Shown here: piece by piece, positions 24,381-32,390 of the stretch
Numbering within the stretch: position 1 is the stretch's first letter
Layout: the number at the start of each line of letters is the position of its first letter
The notes under the pieces: model-generated
The model's database searches: none
What the model saw: the letters and a program-made list of their open reading frames with translations, nothing else
What the model was told of the DNA's origin: nothing
Position numbers and translations under genes: made by a program
Assembly (NCBI RefSeq): GCF_001422365.1
Contig: NZ_LMMT01000027.1
Location: 1,929-40,714, forward strand
Direction of reading: 5' to 3'
Source of the DNA: Pseudorhodoferax sp. Leaf265
Lineage (GTDB): Bacteria; Pseudomonadota; Gammaproteobacteria; Burkholderiales; Burkholderiaceae_C
Length of the DNA stretch: 38,786 nt

Positions 24381-25148
24381 GTGATCACCTTCAGCGAAGC
24401 ACAGCTGGTCGCCTGGATCTCGCCGATCCTGTGGCCCTTCCTGCGCGTGCTGGCGCTGTTCACGGCCATGCCGATCTTTTCCATGCGCGCCGTGCCCATG
24501 CGCGCGCGCGTGGCGCTGGCCTTCCTGGTCGCGGTGGCGGCCCAGCCCACCCTGGTGGGACAGCCCATCATTGGCATCAACAGCCCGCAGGCGCTGGGTG
24601 CGGTGGTGCAACAGGTTGGCATCGGCCTGGCCATCGGCTTTGCGGTGCGGCTGGTGTTCACGGCCGTGGAGCTGGCCGGCGAACTCGTGGGTCTGCAGAT
24701 GGGCCTGAACTTTGCGGCCTTCTTCGACCCGGCCAGCAACGCGCAGGTCAGCGCCGTCTCGCGCTTCATGGGCACCATCTCCATGCTGCTGTTCATCGTG
24801 GTCAATGGCCACCTGATGGTGCTGATGGCCGTGGTCCGCAGCTTCGAGGCCTTCCCGGCCGACGGCAACTTCCTCGACGCGCTGGCGCGGCTGCAGATGC
24901 ACGGCCTGGGCCGCGAGATCTTCGCGAGCGCACTGTGGATCGCGTTGCCCATGATCGGCCTGCTGCTGTTCGTCAACCTCACGTTGGGCATCGTCTCGCG
25001 CGTAGCACCGCAGATGAACGTCTTCGCCGTGGGCTTTCCGGTCACGCTGGTGATGGGGCTGATCGGCATCGCGGCGACGCTGCCGCTCATGGACCAGCCC
25101 ATGATGGCGCTGATGGAGCGCACCATCGCGCTGTTCGGGCCGCGCTAG
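24381..25148 (+). CDS. fliR: flagellar export gate protein FliR
   Basis: Single-copy gate subunit capping the FliP/FliQ helix. The 255 residues compare with 261 in E. coli. Six hydrophobic helices are visible. Characteristic segments are WPFLRVLALFTAMPIF, VPMRARVALAFLVAV, MGLNFAAFFDPASNAQVSAVSRF, and MNVFAVGFPVTLVMGLIGI. The start is GTG at 24381, nine bases after fliQ. It is the last gene of the fli operon. No flhBAF genes follow, so they must be elsewhere. Confidence 0.96.
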   Translation: MITFSEAQLVAWISPILWPFLRVLALFTAMPIFSMRAVPMRARVALAFLVAVAAQPTLVGQPIIGINSPQALGAVVQQVGIGLAIGFAVRLVFTAVELAGELVGLQMGLNFAAFFDPASNAQVSAVSRFMGTISMLLFIVVNGHLMVLMAVVRSFEAFPADGNFLDALARLQMHGLGREIFASALWIALPMIGLLLFVNLTLGIVSRVAPQMNVFAVGFPVTLVMGLIGIAATLPLMDQPMMALMERTIALFGPR

Positions 25149-25150
25149 TG

Positions 25151-25271
25151 AAACACCCCCGTTTGGATTTCTCACTGCGTGTAGAAATCCCATCCCCCCT
25201 CAAGGGGGCGCCGCGGGCGGCCGGGCAGAGCCCGTTCCGCCGCGTCTGCTGGCATGGCCGGCTCCGCGGCC
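25151..25271. repeat. dispersed GC-rich intergenic repeat, copy B (fliR-alkB gap)
   Basis: The left part holds an 8-pair hairpin, GGATTTCT at 25165-25172 with AGAAATCC at 25183-25190. A second C/G hairpin (CCCCCT, CA, AGGGGG) is at 25195-25208. The core at 25203-25259 is the partner of copy A at 21461-21517. It directly follows fliR and may act in transcript ending or mRNA processing. Confidence 0.75.
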
Positions 25272-25340
25272 CCCGCAGCAGTGGCTTGCGCGCCGGTTTT
25301 GTGTCCTGCGGGTGGCGCGCCAACGCCATGGAGAGCTGAC

Positions 25341-25991
25341 ATGTCGCAGGGCGCGCTGTTCGACGAACCGGCGCAGCAGGGCGTCGTCGTGTTGGGGCGG
25401 GACGCCCGCGTGCTGCGCGGCTTCGCGCTGCCCTGGGTGGGCCGGCTGCTGGCCGCGCTGGCCGAGGTCGAGCGCGCCGCGCCGCCGCGGCACATGGTGA
25501 CACCGGGCGGGCTGGCCATGTCGGTGGCCAACACCAACTGCGGCGCGCTGGGCTGGGTGTCGGACCGGCGCGGCTACCGCTACAGCGCCACCGATCCCGA
25601 AAGCGGCCTGCCCTGGCCGGCGATGCCGGCAGCCTTCGCCGAGCTGGCGCTGGCGGCCGCGGCCGCCGCAGGCTTTGCGGGCTATGCGCCCGACGCCTGC
25701 CTGGTCAACCACTACCGGCCCGGTACGCGGCTGTCGCTGCACCAGGACAAGGACGAGCGCGACCACCGCGCGCCCATCGTCTCGGTGTCGCTGGGCATGC
25801 CCGCAGTGTTCCTGTTCGGCGGGCACACGCGCACCGAGAAGGCCGCGCGCGTGCCGCTGCAGCATGGCGACGTGGTGGTCTGGGGCGGGGTGGACCGGTT
25901 GCGCTTTCACGGCGTGCTGCCGCTCAAGGAACTGCCGCACCCGGTGCTGGGCGCCGAGCGCATCAACCTGACGCTGCGTCAGGCCGGCTGA
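25341..25991 (+). CDS. alkB: DNA oxidative demethylase AlkB
   Basis: Fe(II)/2-oxoglutarate dioxygenase that repairs N1-methyladenine and N3-methylcytosine in DNA and RNA. The 216 residues equal E. coli AlkB in length. The metal ligands H134, D136 (LHQDKDE) and H190 (RFHGV), and the 2-oxoglutarate arginines R207 and R213 (RINLTLR), are each offset by three from the E. coli residues. The NHYRPGTRLSLHQD block is a hallmark. I chose the ATG at 25341, preceded by GGAGAG. The upstream frame only reads through the repeat. The last 13 bases overlap the convergent aldo/keto reductase. No ada gene is adjacent. Confidence 0.96.
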   Translation: MSQGALFDEPAQQGVVVLGRDARVLRGFALPWVGRLLAALAEVERAAPPRHMVTPGGLAMSVANTNCGALGWVSDRRGYRYSATDPESGLPWPAMPAAFAELALAAAAAAGFAGYAPDACLVNHYRPGTRLSLHQDKDERDHRAPIVSVSLGMPAVFLFGGHTRTEKAARVPLQHGDVVVWGGVDRLRFHGVLPLKELPHPVLGAERINLTLRQAG

Positions 25992-26941
25992 GGCGCGCTG
26001 GCCGCGTCGAGCGCGGCGATCTCGCTGTCCGCCAGCTGCAGGGCGGCCGCCCTGGCAAAGCTTTCGACCTGGCGCACGCTGGTGGCGCTGGCGATCGGTG
26101 CGGTCACGCCCTCGCGCGCGATCAGCCAGGCCAGCGCGACCTCGGCCGGCGTGGCGCCATGGGGCGCGGCCACGGCGTCGAGTGCGTCCAGGATGGCGGT
26201 GCCGCGCTGGCCGAGGTACTTGGCCACCCCCCGGCTGCGCGCGCTGCCGGCCAGGTCGGCCTGGCTGCGGTACTTGCCCGACAGGAAGCCCGAGGCCAGG
26301 CTGTAGTAGGTGACGACGCCCAGGCCCTCGCGGATGCACAGGTCGCGCAGCGGGCCTTCGTAGGAGGCGCGGTCCGCCAGGTTGTATTCGGGCTGCAGCA
26401 CCTGGTAGGCGGGTAGGCCCTGGCTGCGCGCCACGGCCAGCGCATCGCCCAACTGCTGCGCGCTGTAGTTCGACGCGCCGATGGCGCGCACCTTGCCGGC
26501 CGCCTGCAGCCTGGCATAGGCGCCCAGCGTGTCCTCGTGCGGGGTGTCCGGGTCGGGCCAGTGCGAGAAATACAGGTCGATGCGTTCCACGCCCAGGCGG
26601 CGCAGCGAATCTTCCACGGCGCGTTCGATCCAGCTGGCGGCCAGGCTGCGCTTGCCCAGGCCCATGTCCGAGCCGACCTTGGTGAACAGCACGACCTGGT
26701 CGCGCCGGCTCGGCCGGGCCTTGAGCCATTTGCCCAGGATGGTCTCGGACTCGCCGCCCTGGTTGCCGGCAGCCCAGCGCGAGTACACGTCGGCCGTGTC
26801 GATGGCGTTGAAGCCGGCATCGACGAAGGCGTCGAGCACCGAGAAGCTGGTGGCTTCGTCGATGGTCCAGCCGAACACGTTGCCGCCGAAGACGACGGGG
26901 GCGATGGCGATGCCGGTGGCACCCAGGGGACGCAGTTGCAT
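25979..26941 (-). CDS. aldo/keto reductase
   Basis: NAD(P)H-dependent oxidoreductase of the AKR family, 320 residues. The catalytic tetrad is visible as D48 (DTADVYS), Y53, K88 (LFTKVGSD) and H127 (YFSHWPD). GASNYSAQQL and PEYNLADR are cofactor and barrel motifs. The closing ASATSVRQVESFARAAAL binds the NADPH phosphate. The substrate is not predictable. The start ATG at 26941 lies 11 bases downstream of the response-regulator stop, so it may be cotranscribed with the two-component pair. The 3' end overlaps alkB by 13 bases in convergent orientation. Confidence 0.93.
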   Translation of the reverse strand: MQLRPLGATGIAIAPVVFGGNVFGWTIDEATSFSVLDAFVDAGFNAIDTADVYSRWAAGNQGGESETILGKWLKARPSRRDQVVLFTKVGSDMGLGKRSLAASWIERAVEDSLRRLGVERIDLYFSHWPDPDTPHEDTLGAYARLQAAGKVRAIGASNYSAQQLGDALAVARSQGLPAYQVLQPEYNLADRASYEGPLRDLCIREGLGVVTYYSLASGFLSGKYRSQADLAGSARSRGVAKYLGQRGTAILDALDAVAAPHGATPAEVALAWLIAREGVTAPIASATSVRQVESFARAAALQLADSEIAALDAASAPQPA

Positions 26942-26952
26942 GGACGATTCCT

Positions 26953-27582
26953 TCAGACGAGGCCGTTGCGGATGGCGTAGACGGTGAGTTCGGCGTTGTT
27001 GGCGAGGTTGAGCTTCTCCAGCGCGCGGGTGCGGTAGACGCTCACGGTCTTGGGGCTCAGCATGAGCTCTTCGGCGATGTCCGACAGGCGCTTGCCGCTG
27101 GCGATCTTGACCACGGTCTGCAGCTCGCGTTCGGACAGCGCGGCGTGCAGCGACTCCTGCGCCGGCTTGGCCAGGCTGTCGACCAGCATCTGCGCGACCT
27201 CGGGGGTCACGTAGTTGCGGCCCTGGGCCACGGTGCGCACGCCGCGCACCAGTTCCTCGGGGTCGCCGGCCTTGCTGAGGTAGCCCTTGGCACCGGCGCG
27301 CAGGCAGCGCAGCGCGTACTGGTCCTCCGGGTACATGGAGACCACCAGCACCTTCACGGTGGCGCCTGCTTCGGTCAGGCTGGTCAGCACCTCCATGCCG
27401 CCGCGGCCGGGCATGTTGAGGTCCAGCACCAGCACGTCGCAGGGCGTCTTGCGCAGCAGCTCGCGCACCTCGGCGTAGCTGGAGGCCTCGCCCACGACCT
27501 GGATGTCGACGGCCTCGGCCAGCGTGTCGCGGATGCCGCGGCGCACCACGGCATGGTCGTCGCAGAGCACGACGCGGATCAT
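26953..27582 (-). CDS. NarL/FixJ-family response regulator
   Basis: DNA-binding response regulator, 209 residues. The receiver domain spans about 1-120, with acidic D8/D9, the phosphorylation site D54 (LVLDLNMPG) and the conserved Lys in GAKGYLSKAG. The LuxR-type helix-turn-helix lies at about 145-205 (LSERELQTVVKIASGKRLSDIAEEL, then LSPKTVSVYRTRALEKL in segments). It overlaps the upstream kinase by four bases (ATGA), so the two form a pair. Targets are unknown. Its position next to the chemotaxis operon makes flagellar or che genes plausible targets. Confidence 0.94.
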   Translation of the reverse strand: MIRVVLCDDHAVVRRGIRDTLAEAVDIQVVGEASSYAEVRELLRKTPCDVLVLDLNMPGRGGMEVLTSLTEAGATVKVLVVSMYPEDQYALRCLRAGAKGYLSKAGDPEELVRGVRTVAQGRNYVTPEVAQMLVDSLAKPAQESLHAALSERELQTVVKIASGKRLSDIAEELMLSPKTVSVYRTRALEKLNLANNAELTVYAIRNGLV

Positions 27583-28697
27583 GCGGACTCTCCCTGGGCA
27601 AGACGTTCGGCCGCCGCGGCATCCAGCGGGATCGACAGGACGATGGTGGTGCCCGAACCGGGCCGGCTGGAGATGTCGAGCCAGCCTCCGACGGTCTTGG
27701 CGCGCTCGGCCAGGCCGCGCAGCCCGAAGGACCGGGGTTTGGCCAGCGCCTCGGGCGCGATGCCGCGGCCGTTGTCGCTGACCTCTAGCGTCAGCACGCC
27801 TTCGCCGTCCGACAGGTCGATCGCCACGCGGTTGCACTCGGCGTACTTGGCGGCATTGGTCAGCGCCTCCTGCGCCGTGCGGTAGGCCACCAGCGCCAGG
27901 GTCTTGTCGATGTCCACGCCGGCCGGCGGGGCGGCCAGCACGGTGGCCACGCCGGTGCGGCGCTCGAAGGCCTCGGCCAGCCAGCCGATGGCGGCCACCA
28001 GGCCCTGGTCGAGGATGGGCGGGCGCAGGTTCATCATGATGCGTTGGCTGGCCTCCAGCGCGTGCTGCAGCATCTCGCTGGCGGCCTGGGTGTGGGCCTG
28101 CATCGCGGCGTCCTGCTGGCTGTGGCGGGCGATCCAGGCCAGGTCGAGCCGGATGGCGGCGAGCGAGCCGCCGATGTCGTCGTGCACCTCGCGCGCGATC
28201 GCCGCGCGCTCCTGCTCGATGGAGGTCTGCAGGTGCTCGGTCAGCGCGGCCAGGCGGCGCTCGGAGGCCGCCAGCTCGGCGTCGGCCCGGGCCTGGTCCT
28301 GGCGCGCCTGCCAGACCTCGATGGCGCGCATGATCACGTGCGGCAGCTTGCCGATGTGGTCCTTGAGCACGTAGTCCGACAGGCCAGTGCGGATGGCCTC
28401 GACCGCAGCGGCCTCGCCGATGGCCCCCGACAGCAGCACGAAGGGCGGGCGCTGCGCGCGCGTGCGCAGCAGGGCCCAGGCATCCAGCGCGGTGAAGCCG
28501 GCCAGGTGGTAGTCGGCCAGGACCACGTCGAAGCGAGCCTGCTCCAGGCGCAGCGCGAAGTCCTCCAGCGTTTCCACGCGCTCCATGGCGAAGGCCATGC
28601 CATGCTTGCGCAGCGTCAGGGCCACGAGCTGGTGGTCGATTTCGGAATCTTCCAGGTGCAGGACCCGGATCGGAGCAGGGGTGGCGTTGTCGGCCAT
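27579..28697 (-). CDS. cytoplasmic hybrid histidine kinase (receiver-HisKA_3-HATPase)
   Basis: A 372-residue NarX/UhpB-type kinase without membrane segments. An N-terminal receiver domain (about 10-130) has its phosphorylation site at D62 (VVLADYHLAGF). A coiled coil at about 135-165 leads into the HisKA_3 dimerisation domain with H172 (REVHDDIGGSLAA). The HATPase domain has AQEALTNAAKYA (N box), DNGRGI (G1) and FGLRGLAERA (G2). No sensor domain is present, so the input is probably phosphorylation or protein contact at the receiver. It is cotranscribed with the NarL-type regulator and divergent from the chemotaxis operon, with a 170-base spacer between them. Confidence 0.93.
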   Translation of the reverse strand: MADNATPAPIRVLHLEDSEIDHQLVALTLRKHGMAFAMERVETLEDFALRLEQARFDVVLADYHLAGFTALDAWALLRTRAQRPPFVLLSGAIGEAAAVEAIRTGLSDYVLKDHIGKLPHVIMRAIEVWQARQDQARADAELAASERRLAALTEHLQTSIEQERAAIAREVHDDIGGSLAAIRLDLAWIARHSQQDAAMQAHTQAASEMLQHALEASQRIMMNLRPPILDQGLVAAIGWLAEAFERRTGVATVLAAPPAGVDIDKTLALVAYRTAQEALTNAAKYAECNRVAIDLSDGEGVLTLEVSDNGRGIAPEALAKPRSFGLRGLAERAKTVGGWLDISSRPGSGTTIVLSIPLDAAAAERLAQGESA

Positions 28698-28867
28698 GGA
28701 CGGGCTTGCGGGGGTGATGGGAGCTGTACGGCACGCAACGCCTGTCTCCCCGGCGCTGCACTTCGTCGCCCCATCCTACACATTTGGTGAGCCTGTCCCC
28801 AAACCGCACTAATATCAGGCAAACATTCGCTCAGTAATGCAGCTTCTCCCGTGTTATGGAGACACCC

Positions 28868-29311
28868 ATGTCGGCAGAGTCAGACCAGTCCCAGACACCG
28901 GCAGTGCAGCTGCCGGTCATGGTCGTGGCCGACCTCCAGGACTCGCTGATGGTCGTGATGCACGACCTGCAACGGCTGGACAGCCTGCTGGCCCACACCA
29001 TGGACAACCTGATGGAGCGCTTCGACAAGGTGCACAGCGCCTTGGCGGAGCCGCAGCACCACGAGGCCCTGGGCCAGGTGCGCGGCACGCTGCGCGACGC
29101 CGTGACCGAGCTGCAGTTCCAGGACATGGCCTCGCAACTGATCGCCCACACCACCAAGGTGCTGCAGGGCTGCGCCTACAAGCTGGCCGCCGAATCCATG
29201 GGGGAGGGCCCCGATGAGGAGCCTGCCGCACCGTTCGGCGCCCCGACCAACGGCCGCCCCAATCCCGTCACCCAGAGCGAGATGGACGCTGGTTCGATCG
29301 AGCTGTTCTGA
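28868..29311 (+). CDS. short CheZ-like chemotaxis protein
   Basis: A 147-residue helical protein at the head of the chemotaxis operon. The segment ELQFQDMASQLIAHTT resembles the phosphatase site of CheZ (DFQDLTGQVI in E. coli). It keeps the catalytic DxxxQ pair as D86 and Q90. It is much shorter than E. coli CheZ (214). A disordered Pro/Gly/Glu-rich linker (about 110-135) leads to a C-terminal tail, MDAGSIELF, which recalls the CheY-binding tail of CheZ. I prefer the ATG at 28868, which has GGAG six bases before it, over the ATG at 28856. A CheY-P phosphatase role is inferred. No other cheZ follows cheB in this cluster. Confidence 0.72.
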   Translation: MSAESDQSQTPAVQLPVMVVADLQDSLMVVMHDLQRLDSLLAHTMDNLMERFDKVHSALAEPQHHEALGQVRGTLRDAVTELQFQDMASQLIAHTTKVLQGCAYKLAAESMGEGPDEEPAAPFGAPTNGRPNPVTQSEMDAGSIELF

Positions 29312-29353
29312 CCCTCCTTGCACACACTGCCTACCTCGCCCGGAGTTCTTCCA

Positions 29354-29716
29354 ATGCATTCGATCCTCGCCGTAGACGACTCGCCTTCCATGCGCAAGAT
29401 GGTGTCGTTCACCCTGACCGGGGCCGGCTACAACGTGGTGGAGGCTGTGGACGGCCAGGACGCCTACGAGAAAGCCCAGGCCCAGTCCATCGACCTGGTA
29501 CTGGCCGACCAGAACATGCCCCGGCTGGACGGCCTGGGCCTGACGCGCAAGCTGCGCGAGAACCCCAAGTTCAAGACCGTGCCCATTTTGATCCTGACCA
29601 CCGAATCGAGCGACCAGATGAAGCAGGCCGGCCGTTCGGCCGGGGCCACCGGCTGGCTGGTCAAGCCCTTCGATCCGGCGCGCCTGATCGAAGTCATCCA
29701 GAAAGTCATCCGCTGA
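29354..29716 (+). CDS. cheY: chemotaxis response regulator CheY
   Basis: Single-domain receiver of 120 residues that carries the signal from CheA to FliM. The acidic pocket is D8/D9, the phosphorylation site is D52 (LVLADQNMP), and the switch residues are T82/T83 (ILTTESS) and K104 (LVKPF). Position 101 is Trp (TGWLVKPF), where E. coli has Tyr106. The ATG at 29354 is preceded by GGAG. The upstream ATG at 29318 would add 12 unrelated residues. It lies between the CheZ-like gene and cheA. Confidence 0.95.
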   Translation: MHSILAVDDSPSMRKMVSFTLTGAGYNVVEAVDGQDAYEKAQAQSIDLVLADQNMPRLDGLGLTRKLRENPKFKTVPILILTTESSDQMKQAGRSAGATGWLVKPFDPARLIEVIQKVIR

Positions 29717-29734
29717 CCGCCGCGAGGAGCTTGC

Positions 29735-31876
29735 ATGGCTGAACACACCCAGGAAGCCGGAGGCGGTGGCGCCGACTTCGATCTGAGCCAGTTCTACGAG
29801 ATCTTCTTCGAGGAGGCCGGTGAGAACCTGGACCAGATGGAGCAGATGCTGGTCGGGCTGGACCTCTCGCAGGCCGACGACGAGGCGCTGAACGGCATCT
29901 TCCGCTGCGCCCACTCGATCAAGGGTGGCGCGGCGACCTTCGGTTTCCGCGACGTGACCGAACTCACACACCACATGGAGTCGCTGCTGGACAAGCTGCG
30001 CCGCCACGAGATCACGCCCGTGCCGCAGATGGTGGACGTGCTGCTGGAGTCGGCCGACGCCTCGCGCAGCCTGCTCGCGCGCCACCAGAACGGTGGCCAG
30101 GGCGAGGTGCCGCCGACGGCCGGGCTGGTGCAGCGCATCGCCGATCTGGCGGCGGGTCATGCGCCTGTGGCGGCGGCACCTGCACCTGCACCTGCCCCTG
30201 CACCGGTTCCCGCACCGGCGCCCGCCCCCGTGGTGGCTGCGGAGCCGCTGCCGCCTGGCGTGCGCCGCCTGAAGATCCACATCGGGCCGCTGCCGCAGCC
30301 CGAACTGGCCGATGCGCTGCAGGATCTGTTCCGCGACATCCCCGGCCTGGGCACGATGACGCCGCTGGACAGCGCGCAACCAGACCGCCGCAGCTACGAC
30401 GTGACGACCAGTTCGTCCAACGAGGATCTGCTCGACCTGTTCGTCTTCCACGTGGCCAAGGAACTGGTGGACATCCATGAAGAGGGCGCGGCGCCCTCGG
30501 AAGATCCGCTGGCCGCCGAAGAGGCGCGCGCTGCCGCGCTGGACCAGGCCGCAGCGCAGGGCCGGCCGGCGAGCCCGCCGGTACCCGAGAGCGAGAGCTT
30601 CGGCTTCTTCCAGGAACTGCCCGCCCCGGCGCCGTCCGCTGCCGCCGCCCCGGCCCGTGCCGCTGCCGCGGCGCCGGCTGGCGCGGCTGGCGCGGCCAGC
30701 CAGTCTTCGCTGGAGGCGACCTCGATCCGCGTGGCCGTCAGCAAGGTCGACCAGATCATCAACCTGGTGGGCGAACTCGTCATCACCCAGGCCATGCTGG
30801 CGCAGAACAGCCGGGCGCTGGAGCCGGCGCTGCACCAGCAGCTGTTCGCCGGCCTGGCCGACCTGGACCGCAACACGCGCGATCTGCAGGAATCGGTCAT
30901 GTCGATCCGCATGATCCCGATGTCCTTCGTGTTCAACCGCTTCCCGCGCATGCTGCGCGACCTGGCCAACAAGCTGGGCAAGAAGGTGGACTTCGTCACG
31001 CAGGGCGAGGCGACCGAACTGGACAAGGGCTTGGTGGAGAAGATCACCGACCCGCTGACCCACCTGGTGCGCAACAGCTGCGACCATGGCATCGAGATGC
31101 CGGCCGACCGCCTGGCCGCCGGCAAGCCCGAGCACGGCACCATCACGCTGGCGGCCTCGCACCAGGGCGGCTCCATCGTGATCGAGGTGCGCGACGACGG
31201 CAAGGGCCTGTCGCGCGAGAAGATCCTGTCCAAGGCGCGCGAGCGCGGCCTGGCGGTGTCCGACAGCATGCCCGACAGCGAGGTCTGGCAGCTGATCTTC
31301 GCGCCGGGCTTCTCCACCGCCGAGGTGGTGACCGACGTGTCGGGCCGCGGCGTGGGCATGGACGTGGTCAAGCGCAACATCGCGGCCCTGGGCGGCACGG
31401 TGGACATCGATTCGGACTTCGGCCGCGGCATGAAGGTCTCGGTGCGGCTGCCGCTGACGCTGGCCATCATGGACGGCATGTCGGTGCGCGTGGGCGACGA
31501 GGTCTACATCCTGCCGCTGTCGGCGGTGGTGGAGTCCTTCCAGGTGCAGGACGACGCCGTCAGCACGGTGGCGCAGGGCGCGCAACTGGTCAAGGTGCGG
31601 GACGAGTTCATGCCCGTGATCGAGCTGGAGCGCCTGTTCCAGGTGCCGCCTTCGACCGACAACGGCGGCAGCGGCATCATGGTGGTGGTGGAGTCCGAGG
31701 GCAGCCGGGCCGCGCTGCTGGTGTCCGAGTTGCTGGGCCAGCACCAGGTGGTGGTGAAGAACCTGGAATCCAACTACCGCAAGGTGGCGAACGTCTCGGG
31801 CGCCACCATCCTGGGCGACGGCAAGGTCGCCCTCATTCTTGACATTGGCGCACTGGTGCGCCGCACGCGGCATTGA
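29735..31876 (+). CDS. cheA: chemotaxis histidine kinase CheA
   Basis: Core kinase of the receptor arrays, 713 residues against 654 in E. coli. P1 carries the phospho-accepting H60 ([14 protein letters not shown]). An Ala/Pro repeat linker lies at about 145-168. P2 (about 175-240) binds CheY and CheB, and a second Ala-rich linker follows. P3 dimerisation starts near 330 ([16 protein letters not shown]). P4 ATP binding has [12 protein letters not shown] near 442 and [11 protein letters not shown]5 (CheW-like) starts near 577 ([17 protein letters not shown]). The ATG has GAGGAG upstream. It precedes cheW by 11 bases. Confidence 0.97.
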   Translation: MAEHTQEAGGGGADFDLSQFYEIFFEEAGENLDQMEQMLVGLDLSQADDEALNGIFRCAHSIKGGAATFGFRDVTELTHHMESLLDKLRRHEITPVPQMVDVLLESADASRSLLARHQNGGQGEVPPTAGLVQRIADLAAGHAPVAAAPAPAPAPAPVPAPAPAPVVAAEPLPPGVRRLKIHIGPLPQPELADALQDLFRDIPGLGTMTPLDSAQPDRRSYDVTTSSSNEDLLDLFVFHVAKELVDIHEEGAAPSEDPLAAEEARAAALDQAAAQGRPASPPVPESESFGFFQELPAPAPSAAAAPARAAAAAPAGAAGAASQSSLEATSIRVAVSKVDQIINLVGELVITQAMLAQNSRALEPALHQQLFAGLADLDRNTRDLQESVMSIRMIPMSFVFNRFPRMLRDLANKLGKKVDFVTQGEATELDKGLVEKITDPLTHLVRNSCDHGIEMPADRLAAGKPEHGTITLAASHQGGSIVIEVRDDGKGLSREKILSKARERGLAVSDSMPDSEVWQLIFAPGFSTAEVVTDVSGRGVGMDVVKRNIAALGGTVDIDSDFGRGMKVSVRLPLTLAIMDGMSVRVGDEVYILPLSAVVESFQVQDDAVSTVAQGAQLVKVRDEFMPVIELERLFQVPPSTDNGGSGIMVVVESEGSRAALLVSELLGQHQVVVKNLESNYRKVANVSGATILGDGKVALILDIGALVRRTRH

Positions 31877-31887
31877 CGGGGATCGGC

Positions 31888-32373
31888 ATGGCAGCAGTTC
31901 TGGAACAGAGCGACGGCGCGAACGCAACGGTGGCGGGCGAGTACCTGACCTTCCGGCTCGGCCAGGAGGAGTACGGCATCGACATCCTGAAGGTGCAGGA
32001 GATCCGCGGCTACGAGCAGCCCACGCGCATCGCGCACGCGCCGCACTTCCTCAAGGGCGTGGTGAACCTGCGCGGCACCATCGTGCCCATCGTCGACATG
32101 CGGCTGAAGTTCAACTGCTCGCAGGCCGAGTACAACAGCTTCACGGTGGTCATCATCCTGCACCTGCGCGCGCGCATCGTGGGCATCGTGGTGGACTCGG
32201 TCAGCGACGTGCTGCAGCTGCAGGCGGACCAGATCCGCCCGGCGCCCGAAGTCGAGACCTCGGTGGACGCGAACTGCATCGTGGGCCTGGGGGCACTCAG
32301 CGAACGCATGCTGATCCTGCTGGACATCGAGCGCCTGATGTCGGGCGTGGACATGGGGCTGGTGGCGGCCTGA
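31888..32373 (+). CDS. cheW: chemotaxis coupling protein CheW
   Basis: Adaptor that couples receptors to CheA, 161 residues (167 in E. coli). Visible motifs are [25 protein letters not shown], the receptor-contact core, then [23 protein letters not shown] and [13 protein letters not shown] place the start at the ATG at 31888. An upstream ATG would add five residues and lies in a weaker context. It is separated from cheR by 17 bases. Confidence 0.97.
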   Translation: MAAVLEQSDGANATVAGEYLTFRLGQEEYGIDILKVQEIRGYEQPTRIAHAPHFLKGVVNLRGTIVPIVDMRLKFNCSQAEYNSFTVVIILHLRARIVGIVVDSVSDVLQLQADQIRPAPEVETSVDANCIVGLGALSERMLILLDIERLMSGVDMGLVAA

Positions 32374-32390
32374 GCCGCGCCGCGCACACC

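Noticed and set aside
28698-28867. TAATAT at 28810-28815 as the -10 box of the che operon
   Set aside because: No -35 box at proper spacing could be found, and no sigma-28 match. The promoter must be in this spacer, but I cannot place it.
30166-30240. Short tandem repeats encoding Ala-Pro in cheA as a possible phase-variation or CRISPR-like array
   Set aside because: The units are imperfect codon-level repeats of an Ala/Pro linker, common in CheA of GC-rich bacteria. No spacers or homopolymer tract that would shift the frame were seen.
28880-31927. Very long minus-strand open frame (1015 codons) antisense to cheZ-like, cheY and cheA
   Set aside because: It is a mirror frame of high-GC coding DNA. 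The translation is rich in His, Gln, Arg and Val with no domain, and the plus strand holds complete che genes.
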